Shown: positions 1 to 9,522, counted from the stretch's first letter. The stretch is DNA of 47,622 nt from an uncultured Anaerolineae bacterium (GCA_937943625.1 CALEAD010000013.1:1-47622), one strand, 5' to 3'. Notes: generated by a model not told the origin, from the letters alone. Numbers and translations are program-made.

Positions 1-3000
1 GGAGTCCCCGTAGGCAAAGTCGGTCAGGGCGGGATTGCCGTTTAGCGTCACCGTTACGGCCGTACCCGGATCCATCGCAAACGGCGCCAGATGCCCCACG
101 CGCAGGTAGGCCGGTTCAACCACCGTCAGCTCGACAGGCACGATCACCAGATCGGTACCGTTGCCCGGACCAAGATCGGGATCGTTGCTGGTCACACACA
201 GGTTGCCGGTGTACGTGCCATTGGTCAGGCTGGTGCTGTCAAAGGTGACCTGTACGGCCGTTGTGTCTCCAGGCGCAGTCATGCCACTGGTTGGGGTTAC
301 GCTCAGCCAGGGAATATCGTCAGGCGCATCGCAAGCAGCCGGGCCGGTCACATCCTCCAGGCTCATGTCGTCGTAGTAGATCACCGAAGCATTATTGGCA
401 AACAGGTCCACGGCAGCGATGCTCGTCGCCCCGCCAGCACTCACCTGGTTACTCCAGGTACCAGAGTACAGAAGCTGGTTGTTGTAGTAGAAGGCACCAA
501 CATCCGCATCCAGGTCCACTTCCAGGCGTAGCTCAACCCACTGACCACGAATCAGCGGCAACGTACCGCCAGAAACGCCGCCATCGTTCAACACCTGATT
601 CGTGGTACCGTTAAACATCACCTGGGTAGACCAACTGAGGCCCACGCCAGAATCGTCGTAGCTATTGAGCACAATGAAGTAAGACTGGCCCGTGAAGGTA
701 GCGGGCACATACTGCCATGCCGTCAGCACCCACTGACCATTTGTAGCGTTGTACTCATGCACCAGGTCGCTGGCGCCTAGAATTGCTACCGAATTGGGGT
801 TGCTACGCGCCTGCACATTGCTGGTCAGCGCACCAGCCGCCGGGTCATTGAGCCAACCCTTCCAGCCACCCTGGCCATGCATCTGGCTGCCCGTGGCGTA
901 GCTGTCGAAGTTATCGCTCCACACCACGTTTTCAGGCGCAGCAGTCGCATCTTCAAAGATTTGCCAGGTCAGGTCCAGGGTACCCACGTTGCTAATGCTT
1001 AGCGTCTGCTGCGTGGTCGTGCCGGTTGGCTGCGTGCTGGCCAATGACAGCGGATCTACGTCAATGTCCGGCACATCCGTCGCTTCTTCGACGATCAACG
1101 TCACCGGCACTTCTACTACCGGCGTGTTTGGATCGTTGCTGTTGACGCACAGCAGCGCATTGTAGGTGCCCACAGCCAGACCGGTCGAGTTTAGGCTGAC
1201 GGTGACGTTGGTGCTGCCACCACCGGGCAGCGTACCGCCCGTAGGCGCAGCGCTCAGCCAGGGCACGTCGGCCGGGTTGTCGCAAGCGGCGCCGCTGGTG
1301 CCAAAGCCGCGCACCAGCCAGTTACCAGGAAAGCCAAAGCTGTCAATGGTACCGAACGTCGGTGCGGGCAGCACCGGCGGGTTGGCCGGATTGCCGCTGT
1401 AAATGCCGACCCAGGAACGCTGCTGGCTGGGCGGCGTCTGGTCAATCACGGCCGGGAAAGTACCGGCAGTGACGCCCGCCGTGCGGTTCACCACGGCAAT
1501 CAGGATGTCGCCGGGGCCATTAAACGTTACCGGAGACGACAGGTTGTAGGTGGACCAGGTAGTACCGTTGACCGCCTGCACCGCCTGATTAGTCAGCGAA
1601 GCGCGGTGCGTGGCACCGTTGGCCGGGTTACCATCGGCATCTTCATAGAGGTAGATGTCTACCAGTTCACCTACGTTAACGCCACCCGAATTAGCAGGAT
1701 AGCCAAACATGATGTCCACGCGGTCAAGCGTGATTGGGAACTGACCGATGCTGGGGCTGAAGCGGTTGAACCACAAGAACTGGCCACCCGCAGTCAGGCC
1801 AATGGCGTTTTCACCCACGCCATCATCCACGGCCAACATAATCGGCGCCTCAGGGGATTCTGACCCGGTGGGCGTTAGTTCCAGGCGAATGGCCAGTGGC
1901 GCTTCCACAATGTTCCAGGTCAACGGCGCGGTACCGGTGTTGGCAATGGTCAGCGTCTGGTTAACTATGGTGTCAGGCGCCTGCGTGGAGGAGAGGCTGC
2001 TGGGGGTCACACTGATGTTGGCAACAGCGTCAGTCGGCCGCACCACCACGGGAATGTTGGTATCGGCAACAGGCAGAGCGGTCACAGGCTGACTGGTCAC
2101 CAGCACGTCATCAATCCACCAGGTGTGGGCGAAGAGGCCACTGTAACGGAATGCCAGACAGGCGGTCTGCCCGTCGTAAGCAGCCAGATCAATGGTTACT
2201 GGCGTGGCGCGCCAGGCATTGTTGGGGATATCTGACGTTTCCAGCAGCTCAACAAATTGATTGTCGGCCGGATTACAGCTTCCTGTAGAAATCCACACGC
2301 CGCTGTAGCCGTAGTCAGCCATCCACTGGCCACGATCATAATAGGTCAAAACGGAACCATTCAGCGTCAGCGGCGGTGTAACCAGCCAATCATCCTGATT
2401 GCCGTCAGCGGATAAGCCATAAATACGCCGCGCTGAGGCTGGGGGGCTGTAGGATTGAGCTGTGTCGCGCACCCAGGTCGCTGCGCCAGTACCCTGCAGC
2501 TTGTACACGGCCCAGCCGGCCGGTGGGAAGGTGGTGTCCGTAAACTGCTCATCAAGCAGGTTCGTAACCGCTGCCGGGTTGCTGCCATTGGGCCAGTTCG
2601 TGGCCGTCTCCAGCGTCACAACACCAAAAGCGAAGACGTTCAGCGGCAGGCTGGTCACATTGGCGCTAATGGTCAGCACCTGTTCTTCACCGGGGTTAAT
2701 GGTGAAGGTGCTAGGCGTCACCGTCACGCTCATGCCGACCGGCCCGGCGAAGCTGGCAGTGTAAGTCGCGGGCACAGGCAGCACACTTTTCACCGTGCGC
2801 GTCCAGGTGCAGATGCCGCCGCAGTTGTAGTTCACCACGCTCGGCTGGTTGAGCGTCTTGGGGTCACCGCCAAGGGCCGGGTTGGCGGCAGCGTAGTTGG
2901 CGCCTGTCTCGTTAAAGACCAGGCCCACCGTACCCGCGCCGCCCAGGGCGAGCAGACCAGAACCGACGTCAAAGGGATCGGCCGGGGTGATGCCATCCTG

Positions 3001-4902
3001 CTTGAACAGGCCACCTACGGCCGTAGTCGCCAACGCTGACTTCACTTCGGGGGGCGTCCAACTTGGGTAGAGCGCCATCATCAGGGCTGCCGCGCCTGCA
3101 CCGTGCGGCGAGGACATGGAGGTGCCCTGGAGGAAGCCATACTGCGCCGGGGTCATACCAGCTTCGACAGCCGCCAGAATGTTTACGCCTGGAGCGATGT
3201 AGTCAGGCTTGAGAATTTCGAACTGGCTGGGGCCACGCGAGCTGAAGCCGGCAACAATGTCTTCCCAGTCGTTGTTGATCAGGTAGGAGGTGGCGGCGTT
3301 TACGCGCGCGGTAGAGTTGGTGGGGTTGGCAAGGATGTGATCGCGCAGCCCGATACCATCATTCAAGTCGAGCATGAAAGCTGGCGGCGTGGCCGGCAAC
3401 CCACCACCCATGCTGATGGGCGGGCCACCCACGTTGTTAAAGATCACGACACCCACAGCGCCCGCCGCGGCGGCATTGTTGATCTTGGTAAGGAAGGTGC
3501 ACCCACCGCGCTGAATTAACGCCATGGCGTTATTAAAGAAACCAGCCGAGAAGGGCGTGCAGCCGGTGTTGTTGGTGGCATCGTAGCGGATAGGCGCGTT
3601 GAGATCGGCTAGCAGCGAGGTGTTTTCGCCGGGGACGGCCGCCATGCCTTGCAGCGCTGGTGGGATCGTGGGGCCGGTCACGTCTATGGTGTTGGCCACA
3701 ATGCGGTTGATGGTGCTGGCCGCCACGGAGGCATTCCAGGGTCCGGTCTTGGCCACGGTGCTGGCGCCAGGGCCCTGATTACCAGCCGATGCGGAAACAA
3801 AGATACCGGCATTGGTCGCATTCAGGAAAGCCTGATCGGTGGGGTCTACCCAGGGGTTGTCTACACCAGAGATGGAGTAGTTGAGCACATCTACCTGGTC
3901 GTTATTAATGGCCGAGTTCACGGCAGCGACGCTGGCGGTGCTGGGGCAGCTTGGGTTACAGACCTTGTAGGCCACGATGTTGGCGCGAGGGGCCACACCA
4001 GAAATCTCGATGTTGTAGGTGGTGGGACCTACGTCAAAGATGGCGGTGTGTTTGTTGCCACCGGCAGTGCTGGCGGTGTGGCTGCCGTGGCCGTCGGTGT
4101 CTTCAGGGTTTCCACCTACCGGGTTGAGGCCGTAGGCGCCAATGAGCTTGCTGTTGCAGAAGCTGGGGTTGGCCACGCACCAGCCCTTGTAGACGCCGGC
4201 GCCATAGGGATTGGTGTGGGTGTAGCCATCACCATCAGTTGCGGCAAAGGAGGGGTGCTGCGAGTTGATGCCAGAGTCAATGACGCCGATGATCACACCT
4301 TCGCCGCGGGTGGCCACATCGGGACCGGTGTTGCCGCTCCAGATGTTGGCCGCGCCGATGTGCAGCGGGCCGACGTCGGTGGTCAACTCGCCCAGGGTGT
4401 CGCCGTAAACGGCCGTTACCCCGTCCATCTTCGCAATTTGCAGCGCCTCCTCATGGCTGATGCGCGCCGCCAGACCGTTGAGCGCCGCCGTATAGTTGAA
4501 CACGACTTCTACCGAACGGCCGAGCCGCTGCTCCATGGCAGCGGTAAACTGCGCCTGCTTTTGCAGCAGGTACTCGGTGTAGGCCAACGCCGCTGGCGAT
4601 TGCGCATCCAGGCGGCGCGCGCCGGTCACCTCTGGGCTGGTGGCTGCCAGACCCTCGATGCCACCCTTGTAGCTGGGCAGCGCGGGATCGGCAAACGTAA
4701 TAATATACAAACCTGTCTCACTGACGCCATAGACGACGGCCGTTTCCGAGGCCAGCGCGAATGGAGCGCCACCTTCTGCTGCTGCAGCTGGAAGCGCGCG
4801 ATCCGCCTCTCTGGCTGCCGCAAACGTCGTGAAGGTTGCAATCGTCAATGCGAGCAGGGTGACAATGGCTAAAAACTTAACTGCTTTTGAGTTCACTTGC
4901 AT
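1..4902 (-). CDS. Secreted S8 (subtilisin-like) serine protease, multidomain; C-terminus beyond the left edge
   Basis: Read on the minus strand the frame is open from ATG 4902 to base 1 (1634 codons, no stop), so the gene runs off the window. AAGGAAGG precedes the start by 5 nt. Residues 1-30 are a signal peptide. An I9-like propeptide lies around 60-165. The S8 catalytic residues are Asp209 (VIDSG), His272 (DGHGSHT), oxyanion Asn375 (SAGNQG) and Ser595 (GTSMSSPHG), with a PA-type insertion around 430-520. After the protease come a choice-of-anchor-J-like domain (about 785-935), repeated choice-of-anchor/BACON-like beta modules, a LamG-like segment (about 1315-1515), and the beginning of what resembles a DUF4397 domain (VGHLAP, last 30 residues). 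Known for the family: extracellular protein degradation after propeptide removal. Inferred: a cell-surface or secreted scavenging protease. The triad is complete, so it should be active. The plus-strand frames over it are shadows. Confidence 0.93.
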   Translation of the reverse strand, partial: MQVNSKAVKFLAIVTLLALTIATFTTFAAAREADRALPAAAAEGGAPFALASETAVVYGVSETGLYIITFADPALPSYKGGIEGLAATSPEVTGARRLDAQSPAALAYTEYLLQKQAQFTAAMEQRLGRSVEVVFNYTAALNGLAARISHEEALQIAKMDGVTAVYGDTLGELTTDVGPLHIGAANIWSGNTGPDVATRGEGVIIGVIDSGINSQHPSFAATDGDGYTHTNPYGAGVYKGWCVANPSFCNSKLIGAYGLNPVGGNPEDTDGHGSHTASTAGGNKHTAIFDVGPTTYNIEISGVAPRANIVAYKVCNPSCPSTASVAAVNSAINNDQVDVLNYSISGVDNPWVDPTDQAFLNATNAGIFVSASAGNQGPGASTVAKTGPWNASVAASTINRIVANTIDVTGPTIPPALQGMAAVPGENTSLLADLNAPIRYDATNNTGCTPFSAGFFNNAMALIQRGGCTFLTKINNAAAAGAVGVVIFNNVGGPPISMGGGLPATPPAFMLDLNDGIGLRDHILANPTNSTARVNAATSYLINNDWEDIVAGFSSRGPSQFEILKPDYIAPGVNILAAVEAGMTPAQYGFLQGTSMSSPHGAGAAALMMALYPSWTPPEVKSALATTAVGGLFKQDGITPADPFDVGSGLLALGGAGTVGLVFNETGANYAAANPALGGDPKTLNQPSVVNYNCGGICTWTRTVKSVLPVPATYTASFAGPVGMSVTVTPSTFTINPGEEQVLTISANVTSLPLNVFAFGVVTLETATNWPNGSNPAAVTNLLDEQFTDTTFPPAGWAVYKLQGTGAATWVRDTAQSYSPPASARRIYGLSADGNQDDWLVTPPLTLNGSVLTYYDRGQWMADYGYSGVWISTGSCNPADNQFVELLETSDIPNNAWRATPVTIDLAAYDGQTACLAFRYSGLFAHTWWIDDVLVTSQPVTALPVADTNIPVVVRPTDAVANISVTPSSLSSTQAPDTIVNQTLTIANTGTAPLTWNIVEAPLAIRLELTPTGSESPEAPIMLAVDDGVGENAIGLTAGGQFLWFNRFSPSIGQFPITLDRVDIMFGYPANSGGVNVGELVDIYLYEDADGNPANGATHRASLTNQAVQAVNGTTWSTYNLSSPVTFNGPGDILIAVVNRTAGVTAGTFPAVIDQTPPSQQRSWVGIYSGNPANPPVLPAPTFGTIDSFGFPGNWLVRGFGTSGAACDNPADVPWLSAAPTGGTLPGGGSTNVTVSLNSTGLAVGTYNALLCVNSNDPNTPVVEVPVTLIVEEATDVPDIDVDPLSLASTQPTGTTTQQTLSISNVGTLDLTWQIFEDATAAPENVVWSDNFDSYATGSQMHGQGGWKGWLNDPAAGALTSNVQARSNPNSVAILGASDLVHEYNATNGQWVLTAWQYVPATFTGQSYFIVLNSYDDSGVGLSWSTQVMFNGTTNQVLNDGGVSGGTLPLIRGQWVELRLEVDLDADVGAFYYNNQLLYSGTWSNQVSAGGATSIAAVDLFANNASVIYYDDMSLEDVTGPAACDAPDDIPWLSVTPTSGMTAPGDTTAVQVTFDSTSLTNGTYTGNLCVTSNDPDLGPGNGTDLVIVPVELTVVEPAYLRVGHLAPFAMDPGTAVTVTLNGNPALTDFAYGDS

Positions 4903-5633
4903 CTTTTCCTTCCTTAAAAAACTAGTTTTCTGCATATTCCAGCCGGGCGGCTGGTCCTGGTCAGAAATTTGTGGGAGCGTGCCAGCAACAATTCAGTTCT
5001 GACTGACTGCTAGAAACAACTGGTACCTGTATTTTCAATCTCTCAGCTACACATCAACTCATCTATACTTCCTCCATTTGCCAGCCTGAGCTGGCAGATA
5101 CGCAGCGTTTTGTTTACTTCTCCAATGAATAGACCAGTAGACGATAACGCAGACTCCGGCCTTTGTGTGGCATTTTGGCATCTATGGAGCACTGCAATTG
5201 AAAACCAGTAAACGAGCAAACTGTAAACTGTGAAACATGTGGCGTAAAACGTGAAACGGTCGGTAGGCGCTAAGAGGGAAGGGAGCCAGAACAGACAAGC
5301 GTGTGTGGATGTCAGGTAGCAAGGTAGAAAAAGGATAACAAAGCTTACCCAGCAGTTTGCCACCGCAGGTGAGGCTGTGAGCTTATGGAAGGGTTGGCTT
5401 AAGTAAATGTAACTAGAGGAAAATGTGTGCATGATCATTGCCAGGGATTAGCAATGCAGCTTTTGTAGCACCGGTGAACAAAATTAATGTCCAGCCAGAG
5501 AAGCCAAAGAGACAAGAGTTGCAGATGAACCCTATCTAACCGCCACGCTTAAGAGCGTGCTTTGCAGCTTTTAGGATGAAGTTTGCATGGTTGCACCATA
5601 TTTGATCTGGTTGTTGATTTTATGGCTTTTGTG

Positions 5634-5660
5634 CTGCTGCGTCAAATAACGACGCAGCAG
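5634..5660. repeat. 10-bp perfect inverted repeat
   Basis: CTGCTGCGTC, 7-nt loop, GACGCAGCAG. No T-run follows on either strand, so this is not a standard intrinsic terminator. Function unknown. Confidence 0.6.
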
Positions 5661-5870
5661 AAACAATTCTCAATTTGGGCATGGTTCATAAAGGCTGTGT
5701 TGACCGCCAACGGCCGTTCGTGCCACTGCTAAGAGTCGCCGCGGTTTGGCATCAATGGTTTGCGGTTAAATCAATGTACTCGATTGCGCATGCTGACACA
5801 TCAGGGCGATTCTGCGTATGGCTAGATCTACTCCGTTTGCAAAAGCTGGCAGGTATTCTTAAATGCCTCA

Positions 5871-5879
5871 TGCTATACT
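5871..5879 (+). promoter_or_regulatory. Extended -10 promoter of lctP (leaderless transcript likely)
   Basis: TGCTATACT is an extended -10 (TGn plus TATACT). The start codon at 5888 begins 8 nt after it, which is about the transcription start, and there is no Shine-Dalgarno between. No clear -35 is visible. Confidence 0.6.
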
Positions 5880-5887
5880 CATGCGCT

Positions 5888-7447
5888 ATGTTACCACCCC
5901 TGACGATTTGGACTGTTTTGCTGGCGGCTGCGCCCATTCTCATGGTGCTGTATCTGATGATTGGGCGCAATTGGGAAGGAAGTAAGGCGGGGATAATGGG
6001 CTGGGCAACGGCCGTTGTCGTTTCTCTGTTTGCCTTTGGCGCCAACCTGCCTTTGCTGCTGATCGCGGCTGGGCGCGCCATTTTTCTGGCGCTGTTTGTG
6101 CTTTACGTCATCTGGATGGCGCTGTTGTTGTACCACGTGGTCAACGAGGCGGGCGTCATCAGCGCCATTGGCCAGGAATTGCCTAAGCTGGCCGACGGCC
6201 GTGCGGCGCAGGCGTTGCTGCTCTCCTGGGTCTTTGGCTCCTTCTTGCAAGGGGCGACCGGCTTTGGCGTGCCAGCGGCAGTGGTTGCCCCCCTGCTGGT
6301 GGGCATGGGCTTTGCCGCCGACGTAGCCGTGACCATGGCGCTGGTAGGGCACGCCTGGGCAGTGACCTTTGGCTCGCTTGGCTCCTCATTTATCTCTCTG
6401 GTGGCCACCACAGGGCTGCCCGGCGAGCTGCTGGCCAACGAGACGGGGATTATGCTGGGAATCTGTGGGTTGGCGACGGGCACGGCCGTTTTGTGGCTGG
6501 CAGGCGGCCGGCAAGCGTTGTGGCGGCAAGGGGGGTTTTTGCTGGGTATTGGCCTGGTAATGACGGCCGTACAGTGGGGTCTGGCTGTAATGGGGCTGTG
6601 GACACTGGCTGCTTTTGGCGGCGGTCTGGCCGGCCTGGTTGTGGCGGTGGTCTATTTTGTGCGGCTGGCCGCGCAGCGCACGCAGGCAGAAAACCGCTTT
6701 GACCTGGGCAGGCTGCTCTGGGCCTTCTTTCCCTACGCCATTTTGATTGCGGTTGTGGCCATGGGGCAAATCTGGTTGGGGGACGTGCTTGATTTTTGGG
6801 TGGTTGCCCCTGATTTTGCCGCCACCCAAACCAGCTACGGATGGACAGTGGCCGCAGGGCCGGCGCGCGCCATTGATGTGTTTGGCCACGCAGGAGCACT
6901 GCTGCTATACACCAGCCTGCTGGTATTTGCCTGGTATCACTGGCGCGGGCCGCTGCCCATGAAGAAAGATGGGCGCTACAACGGTCGCCTCATCTGGCAA
7001 AAAACGCTAAAAGGTTCCATCAAACCCACCATTGGCATTTACACGCTGGTGGCCATGGCGCAAACCATGCAGCACGCAGGCATGACACAAATGCTGGCGC
7101 AGGCGCTCAGCGCTAACACGGGTCCCATCTTCCCCCTGCTCAGCCCCTTCATTGGCGCACTGGGCGCCTTTATGACGGGGAGCAACACCAACAGCAACGT
7201 GGTTTTTGGGCAGTTACAGCAGCAAACGGCCGTTGCCCTGCATCTCTCTGTGCCCGTCATCCTCGCCGCACAAACGGCCGGCGGCGCCATTGGCGGCCTC
7301 TTTGCCCCCGCCAAAGTCATCGTGGGCTGTAGCACCGTCCCCGGCGCAGACGAAGGACGCGTGCTCAAGCTGGCCACCCTCTCCGGCCTGAGCATTGTGC
7401 TGCTCATTGGCCTGGCCACGTGGGTATGGGTTTTGTGGGTGGGTTGA
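5888..7447 (+). CDS. lctP: L-lactate/glycolate permease, LctP family
   Basis: 519 residues, near the usual 520-550 of LctP permeases. These are inner-membrane carriers that import L-lactate, D-lactate or glycolate with protons. Family signatures visible: FLQGATGFGVPAAV at about residue 120, GHAWAVTFGSLGSSF about 20 residues later, and the C-terminal GAFMTGSNTNSNVVFG followed by QTAGGAIGG and a ....GADEGRVL segment. At least a dozen hydrophobic segments. The frame is open upstream to 5675, but those 71 residues are not membrane-like or family-like, so I take ATG 5888, just after the extended -10. It faces gmk convergently, with 58 nt between them. No lactate dehydrogenase gene or regulator is adjacent, so substrate choice within the family is inferred. 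Confidence 0.9.
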   Translation: MLPPLTIWTVLLAAAPILMVLYLMIGRNWEGSKAGIMGWATAVVVSLFAFGANLPLLLIAAGRAIFLALFVLYVIWMALLLYHVVNEAGVISAIGQELPKLADGRAAQALLLSWVFGSFLQGATGFGVPAAVVAPLLVGMGFAADVAVTMALVGHAWAVTFGSLGSSFISLVATTGLPGELLANETGIMLGICGLATGTAVLWLAGGRQALWRQGGFLLGIGLVMTAVQWGLAVMGLWTLAAFGGGLAGLVVAVVYFVRLAAQRTQAENRFDLGRLLWAFFPYAILIAVVAMGQIWLGDVLDFWVVAPDFAATQTSYGWTVAAGPARAIDVFGHAGALLLYTSLLVFAWYHWRGPLPMKKDGRYNGRLIWQKTLKGSIKPTIGIYTLVAMAQTMQHAGMTQMLAQALSANTGPIFPLLSPFIGALGAFMTGSNTNSNVVFGQLQQQTAVALHLSVPVILAAQTAGGAIGGLFAPAKVIVGCSTVPGADEGRVLKLATLSGLSIVLLIGLATWVWVLWVG

Positions 7448-7488
7448 GGGCATAGTCCGTTGTCCGTAGTCCGACTACGACGGTTGAC

Positions 7489-7511
7489 GCCTCACGGTTC
7501 ACGGCTCACAG
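7489..7511. repeat. GTGAGCCGTGAACCGTGAG-type intergenic repeat
   Basis: On the minus strand this reads as iterated GTGA..CGTGA words. The TGA stop of gmk (7508-7506) is part of it. The same word string occurs at 31974-31993 over the end of the ROK kinase gene. Confidence 0.55.
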
Positions 7512-8129
7512 CACAACTGGCTTTCGCCCCACGCGGCACCGCTCCGCCTCCATAATAGCCAGAATACTCTCCACAGAGCGCTCCTGCGCCTGGTCGGCAT
7601 TGACCACGCAGTAGTCAAAATCGCATAGTCGTTTCATTTCTTGCCGCGCCGTAGCCACACGCAACTGCAACCCTTCGGCCGTTTCTGATTTGCGCTCGCG
7701 TAGCCGCTTCACCATCGCCTCCTCCGATTCAGCGATGAGAAAGATAAAAACGGCGTTAGGAACCAGCTTGCGAATGGTGGCCGCCCCCTGCACGTCTACG
7801 CGCATAATCACGTCACGGCCGCTGGCCAGGGCATCGCGAATTTGCTGCTTGGGCACGCCTTTGTAATCGTTGTAGACAATGGCATACTCCAGCAGCTCGT
7901 TCTGCTCAATCATGCGCGCAAATTCATCGGTCGAGACAAAGAAATAATCACGGCCGTTGACTTCCCCTTCACGTGGTGGGCGCGTGGTGGCCGTCACCAC
8001 AAAGTAAAAGGAGTCTGGCTGGCGGTCTATTAGGCTGCGGGCAATGGTATCTTTGCCTACCCCAGAGGGGCCGGAGATGACAATGAGTAGCGGATAGCGT
8101 TGGGTCTGATAGGGATTGGGTTCGTTCAC
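7506..8129 (-). CDS. gmk: Guanylate kinase
   Basis: 207 residues, the normal size. Gmk phosphorylates GMP (and dGMP) to the diphosphate with ATP. The P-loop GPSGVGKDT begins at residue 20; the GMP-binding region is recognisable from TRPPREGEVNGRDYFF. The start is GTG 8129, preceded by AGGTG at 5 nt; the frame continues upstream for 100 codons, but that part is antisense to the fmdB leader and gene and does not resemble Gmk. The stop codon lies in a GTGA-type repeat. The gene is divergent from fmdB, and a TATACT box at 8158-8153 (minus strand) overlaps the fmdB -10 box. Confidence 0.95.
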   Translation of the reverse strand: MNEPNPYQTQRYPLLIVISGPSGVGKDTIARSLIDRQPDSFYFVVTATTRPPREGEVNGRDYFFVSTDEFARMIEQNELLEYAIVYNDYKGVPKQQIRDALASGRDVIMRVDVQGAATIRKLVPNAVFIFLIAESEEAMVKRLRERKSETAEGLQLRVATARQEMKRLCDFDYCVVNADQAQERSVESILAIMEAERCRVGRKPVVL

Positions 8130-8131
8130 AG

Positions 8132-8159
8132 TTGCACCTGTCTGGCAGAAAAGTATAAT
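8132..8159 (+). promoter_or_regulatory. fmdB promoter, overlapping a minus-strand -10 for gmk
   Basis: TTGCAC (8132-8137), 16-nt spacer, TATAAT (8154-8159), 36 nt before the fmdB ATG. On the other strand the same bases read TATACT (8158-8153), 23 nt before the gmk GTG, so one AT box may serve two divergent promoters. The minus-strand -35 is weak. Confidence 0.6.
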
Positions 8160-8195
8160 GATTTTAACAAACCAGCAGAAAAAGGTACAAAAACT

Positions 8196-8606
8196 ATGCC
8201 CACCTACAACTACATCTGTCACGATTGCCGCCGTGTGGTGCGCCTGTTTTTCACCTATGCCGAGTACGACACGGCCGTTCCCGTTTGCCCCCATTGCCAA
8301 AGCAAAAAGCTGCGCCGCAAAATCGGCCGTGTGGCCGTAGCCAAATCGGAGGATGCGCGCATGGACAGCATGATGGACGATAGCGCCCTGGCCGGACTGG
8401 ATGAAAATGACCCCAGATCGCTGGGGCAATTCATGCGCAAAATGAGCCAGGAAATGGGCGAGGACCTGGGGGATGAATTTAACGAGGTAGTGGACCGGCT
8501 AGAACGTGGCGAATCCCCTGAATCTATTGAGCAATCTATGCCCGAGCTGGCAGAAGGCATGGGCGGCCCAGACATGGGCGGCATGGGGGATTTTGACGAC
8601 TTTTAA
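8196..8606 (+). CDS. FmdB-type zinc-ribbon protein with acidic tail
   Basis: 136 residues. The first 45 form the FmdB/CxxC_CxxC zinc ribbon: MPTYNYIC start, then Cys8-x2-Cys11 and Cys31-x2-Cys34. Proteins of this family are small putative regulatory or ribosome-associated factors with no settled role. The rest is long, acidic and Met/Gly-rich, ending in MGGMGDFDDF. The start at 8196 is favoured because the zinc ribbon begins there and AAAGG lies 10 nt upstream; the open frame reaching back to 8100 includes the promoter. It is divergent from gmk and convergent with tmk. The acidic tail is longer than in the minimal family members. Confidence 0.85.
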   Translation: MPTYNYICHDCRRVVRLFFTYAEYDTAVPVCPHCQSKKLRRKIGRVAVAKSEDARMDSMMDDSALAGLDENDPRSLGQFMRKMSQEMGEDLGDEFNEVVDRLERGESPESIEQSMPELAEGMGGPDMGGMGDFDDF

Positions 8607-8769
8607 CGATTGGCGCTTAAACGGCCGATCGCGGCGTGATTGGAACTGTATTGACAAGTTTGCGCGCAGACGGTAGCCCGCTGATGGCAGTGAGCCATGC
8701 CTGCGGGGTTGAGTGGGAGCCGCGGAAAAATGAGTAGAGCCCCCCTGCCGGAACAGCTTGAACTCCGGC

Positions 8770-9405
8770 TTAACCCTTTTCCAGACGCGCCAGCAGCAGA
8801 CGGCGCAACTCTGCCTGCACAACTTCTACCGGGCGGTCAGCGTCTATAATCAGCCAACGCGCCGCATCAGCCTGCGCCAGCGCATGATAGCCTTGGCGCA
8901 CGCGCTCATGAAAATCAATCTGCTCTAAATCCAGGCGGTTTATCTCGACCGCATTGGCGATGCGCCGCGCCAGCCCGCGCGTCACGTCTATGTCGAGCAA
9001 AAAGGTCAGGTGCGGCATCAATCCCCCGGTGGCAAATTGGGTGATTTGCCACAGCTGCTGACGGTTCAGAGAACGGCCGTAGCCCTGGTATGCCATCGTG
9101 CTGTCAAAAAAACGGTCGCACAACACCACCTGCCCCACTGCCAGCGCTGGACGAATCACCTCTGCCACCAACTGCGCCCGCGATGCAGAATAAAGCAGCA
9201 CCTCTGCTTCTGGCGTCATCTCTCTATTTGCCACATCATGCAGGCAGGCGCGAATCTGGTCGCCAATGCGCGTGCCGCCTGGCTCCCGCGTGGCTAGCAC
9301 CGCTATGCCCTGCGCGCGCAAAAACTCTGCCAGCAGCCGTATCTGGCTGGTCTTGCCGCTGCCTTCGGGACCTTCAAAGGTGACAAACATGGGAAACCAG
9401 GGCAT
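8770..9405 (-). CDS. tmk: Thymidylate kinase
   Basis: 211 residues, normal length. Tmk phosphorylates dTMP to dTDP. P-loop GPEGSGKT at 12-19, the TREPGGT motif at 39-45 and the DR(F) motif at Asp97-Arg98 are all present. ATG 9405 has GAGG 11 nt upstream; the internal ATG at 9390, where most family members begin, has none, so I keep 9405. It follows the AAA/R3H gene on the same strand by 117 nt. That gap is filled by TGACCGC-type repeats, so co-transcription is possible but unproven. Confidence 0.94.
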   Translation of the reverse strand: MPWFPMFVTFEGPEGSGKTSQIRLLAEFLRAQGIAVLATREPGGTRIGDQIRACLHDVANREMTPEAEVLLYSASRAQLVAEVIRPALAVGQVVLCDRFFDSTMAYQGYGRSLNRQQLWQITQFATGGLMPHLTFLLDIDVTRGLARRIANAVEINRLDLEQIDFHERVRQGYHALAQADAARWLIIDADRPVEVVQAELRRLLLARLEKG

Positions 9406-9426
9406 GGTTCAAGCGACCTCTACAAT

Positions 9427-9487
9427 TTGACCGCCGACCGCGATTTTGCCAGTGATGGGGTAGTCTGCCGTCGGTCGTCTGCGGTCA
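9427..9487. repeat. TGACCGC-family intergenic repeat (two words, inverted)
   Basis: Contains a 25-nt string (9427-9451) found identically, in inverse orientation, at 23037-23061. It is followed by CGGTCGTCTGCGGTCA, which can pair with TGACCG..ACCG. It lies between tmk and the AAA/R3H gene. Confidence 0.7.
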
Positions 9488-9522
9488 GAAAGTTATAAAG
9501 CCCCATGCGTTTCGGCACTTAC

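Larger units (their letters stand above)
4903..5887. other. Gene-poor AT-richer stretch between the S8 protease and lctP
   Basis: No convincing gene. Base composition is clearly more AT-rich than the flanks. It holds the S8 gene's ribosome-binding site (4907-4914), a GTGAAAC-type repeat (5230-5258), a small hairpin CACGCT-TAAG-AGCGTG (5544-5559), a perfect 10-bp hairpin CTGCTGCGTC/GACGCAGCAG (5634-5660), and the lctP promoter at its end. One copy of the ACGGCCGT palindrome lies near 5709. Confidence 0.6.

Noticed and set aside
2455..4872. Long plus-strand open frames (2455-3039, 3103-3519, 3649-4872)
   Set aside because: They lie antisense to the S8 protease, whose frame has all catalytic motifs and a ribosome-binding site. 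High GC content gives open antisense frames; their proteins look like random Gly/Val/Arg-rich translation.
5043..5438. Minus-strand 131-codon frame in the AT-rich gap
   Set aside because: No ribosome-binding site, no recognisable domain, Cys/Phe/Ser-rich random look, and a GTGAAAC repeat inside it.
5837..5842. TTGCAA as the -35 of lctP
   Set aside because: It is 31 nt from the -10 box, far beyond the usual 16-18 nt.
5675..5887. N-terminal extension of the lactate permease
   Set aside because: The 71 extra residues are not membrane-like and would place the extended -10 box inside the gene.
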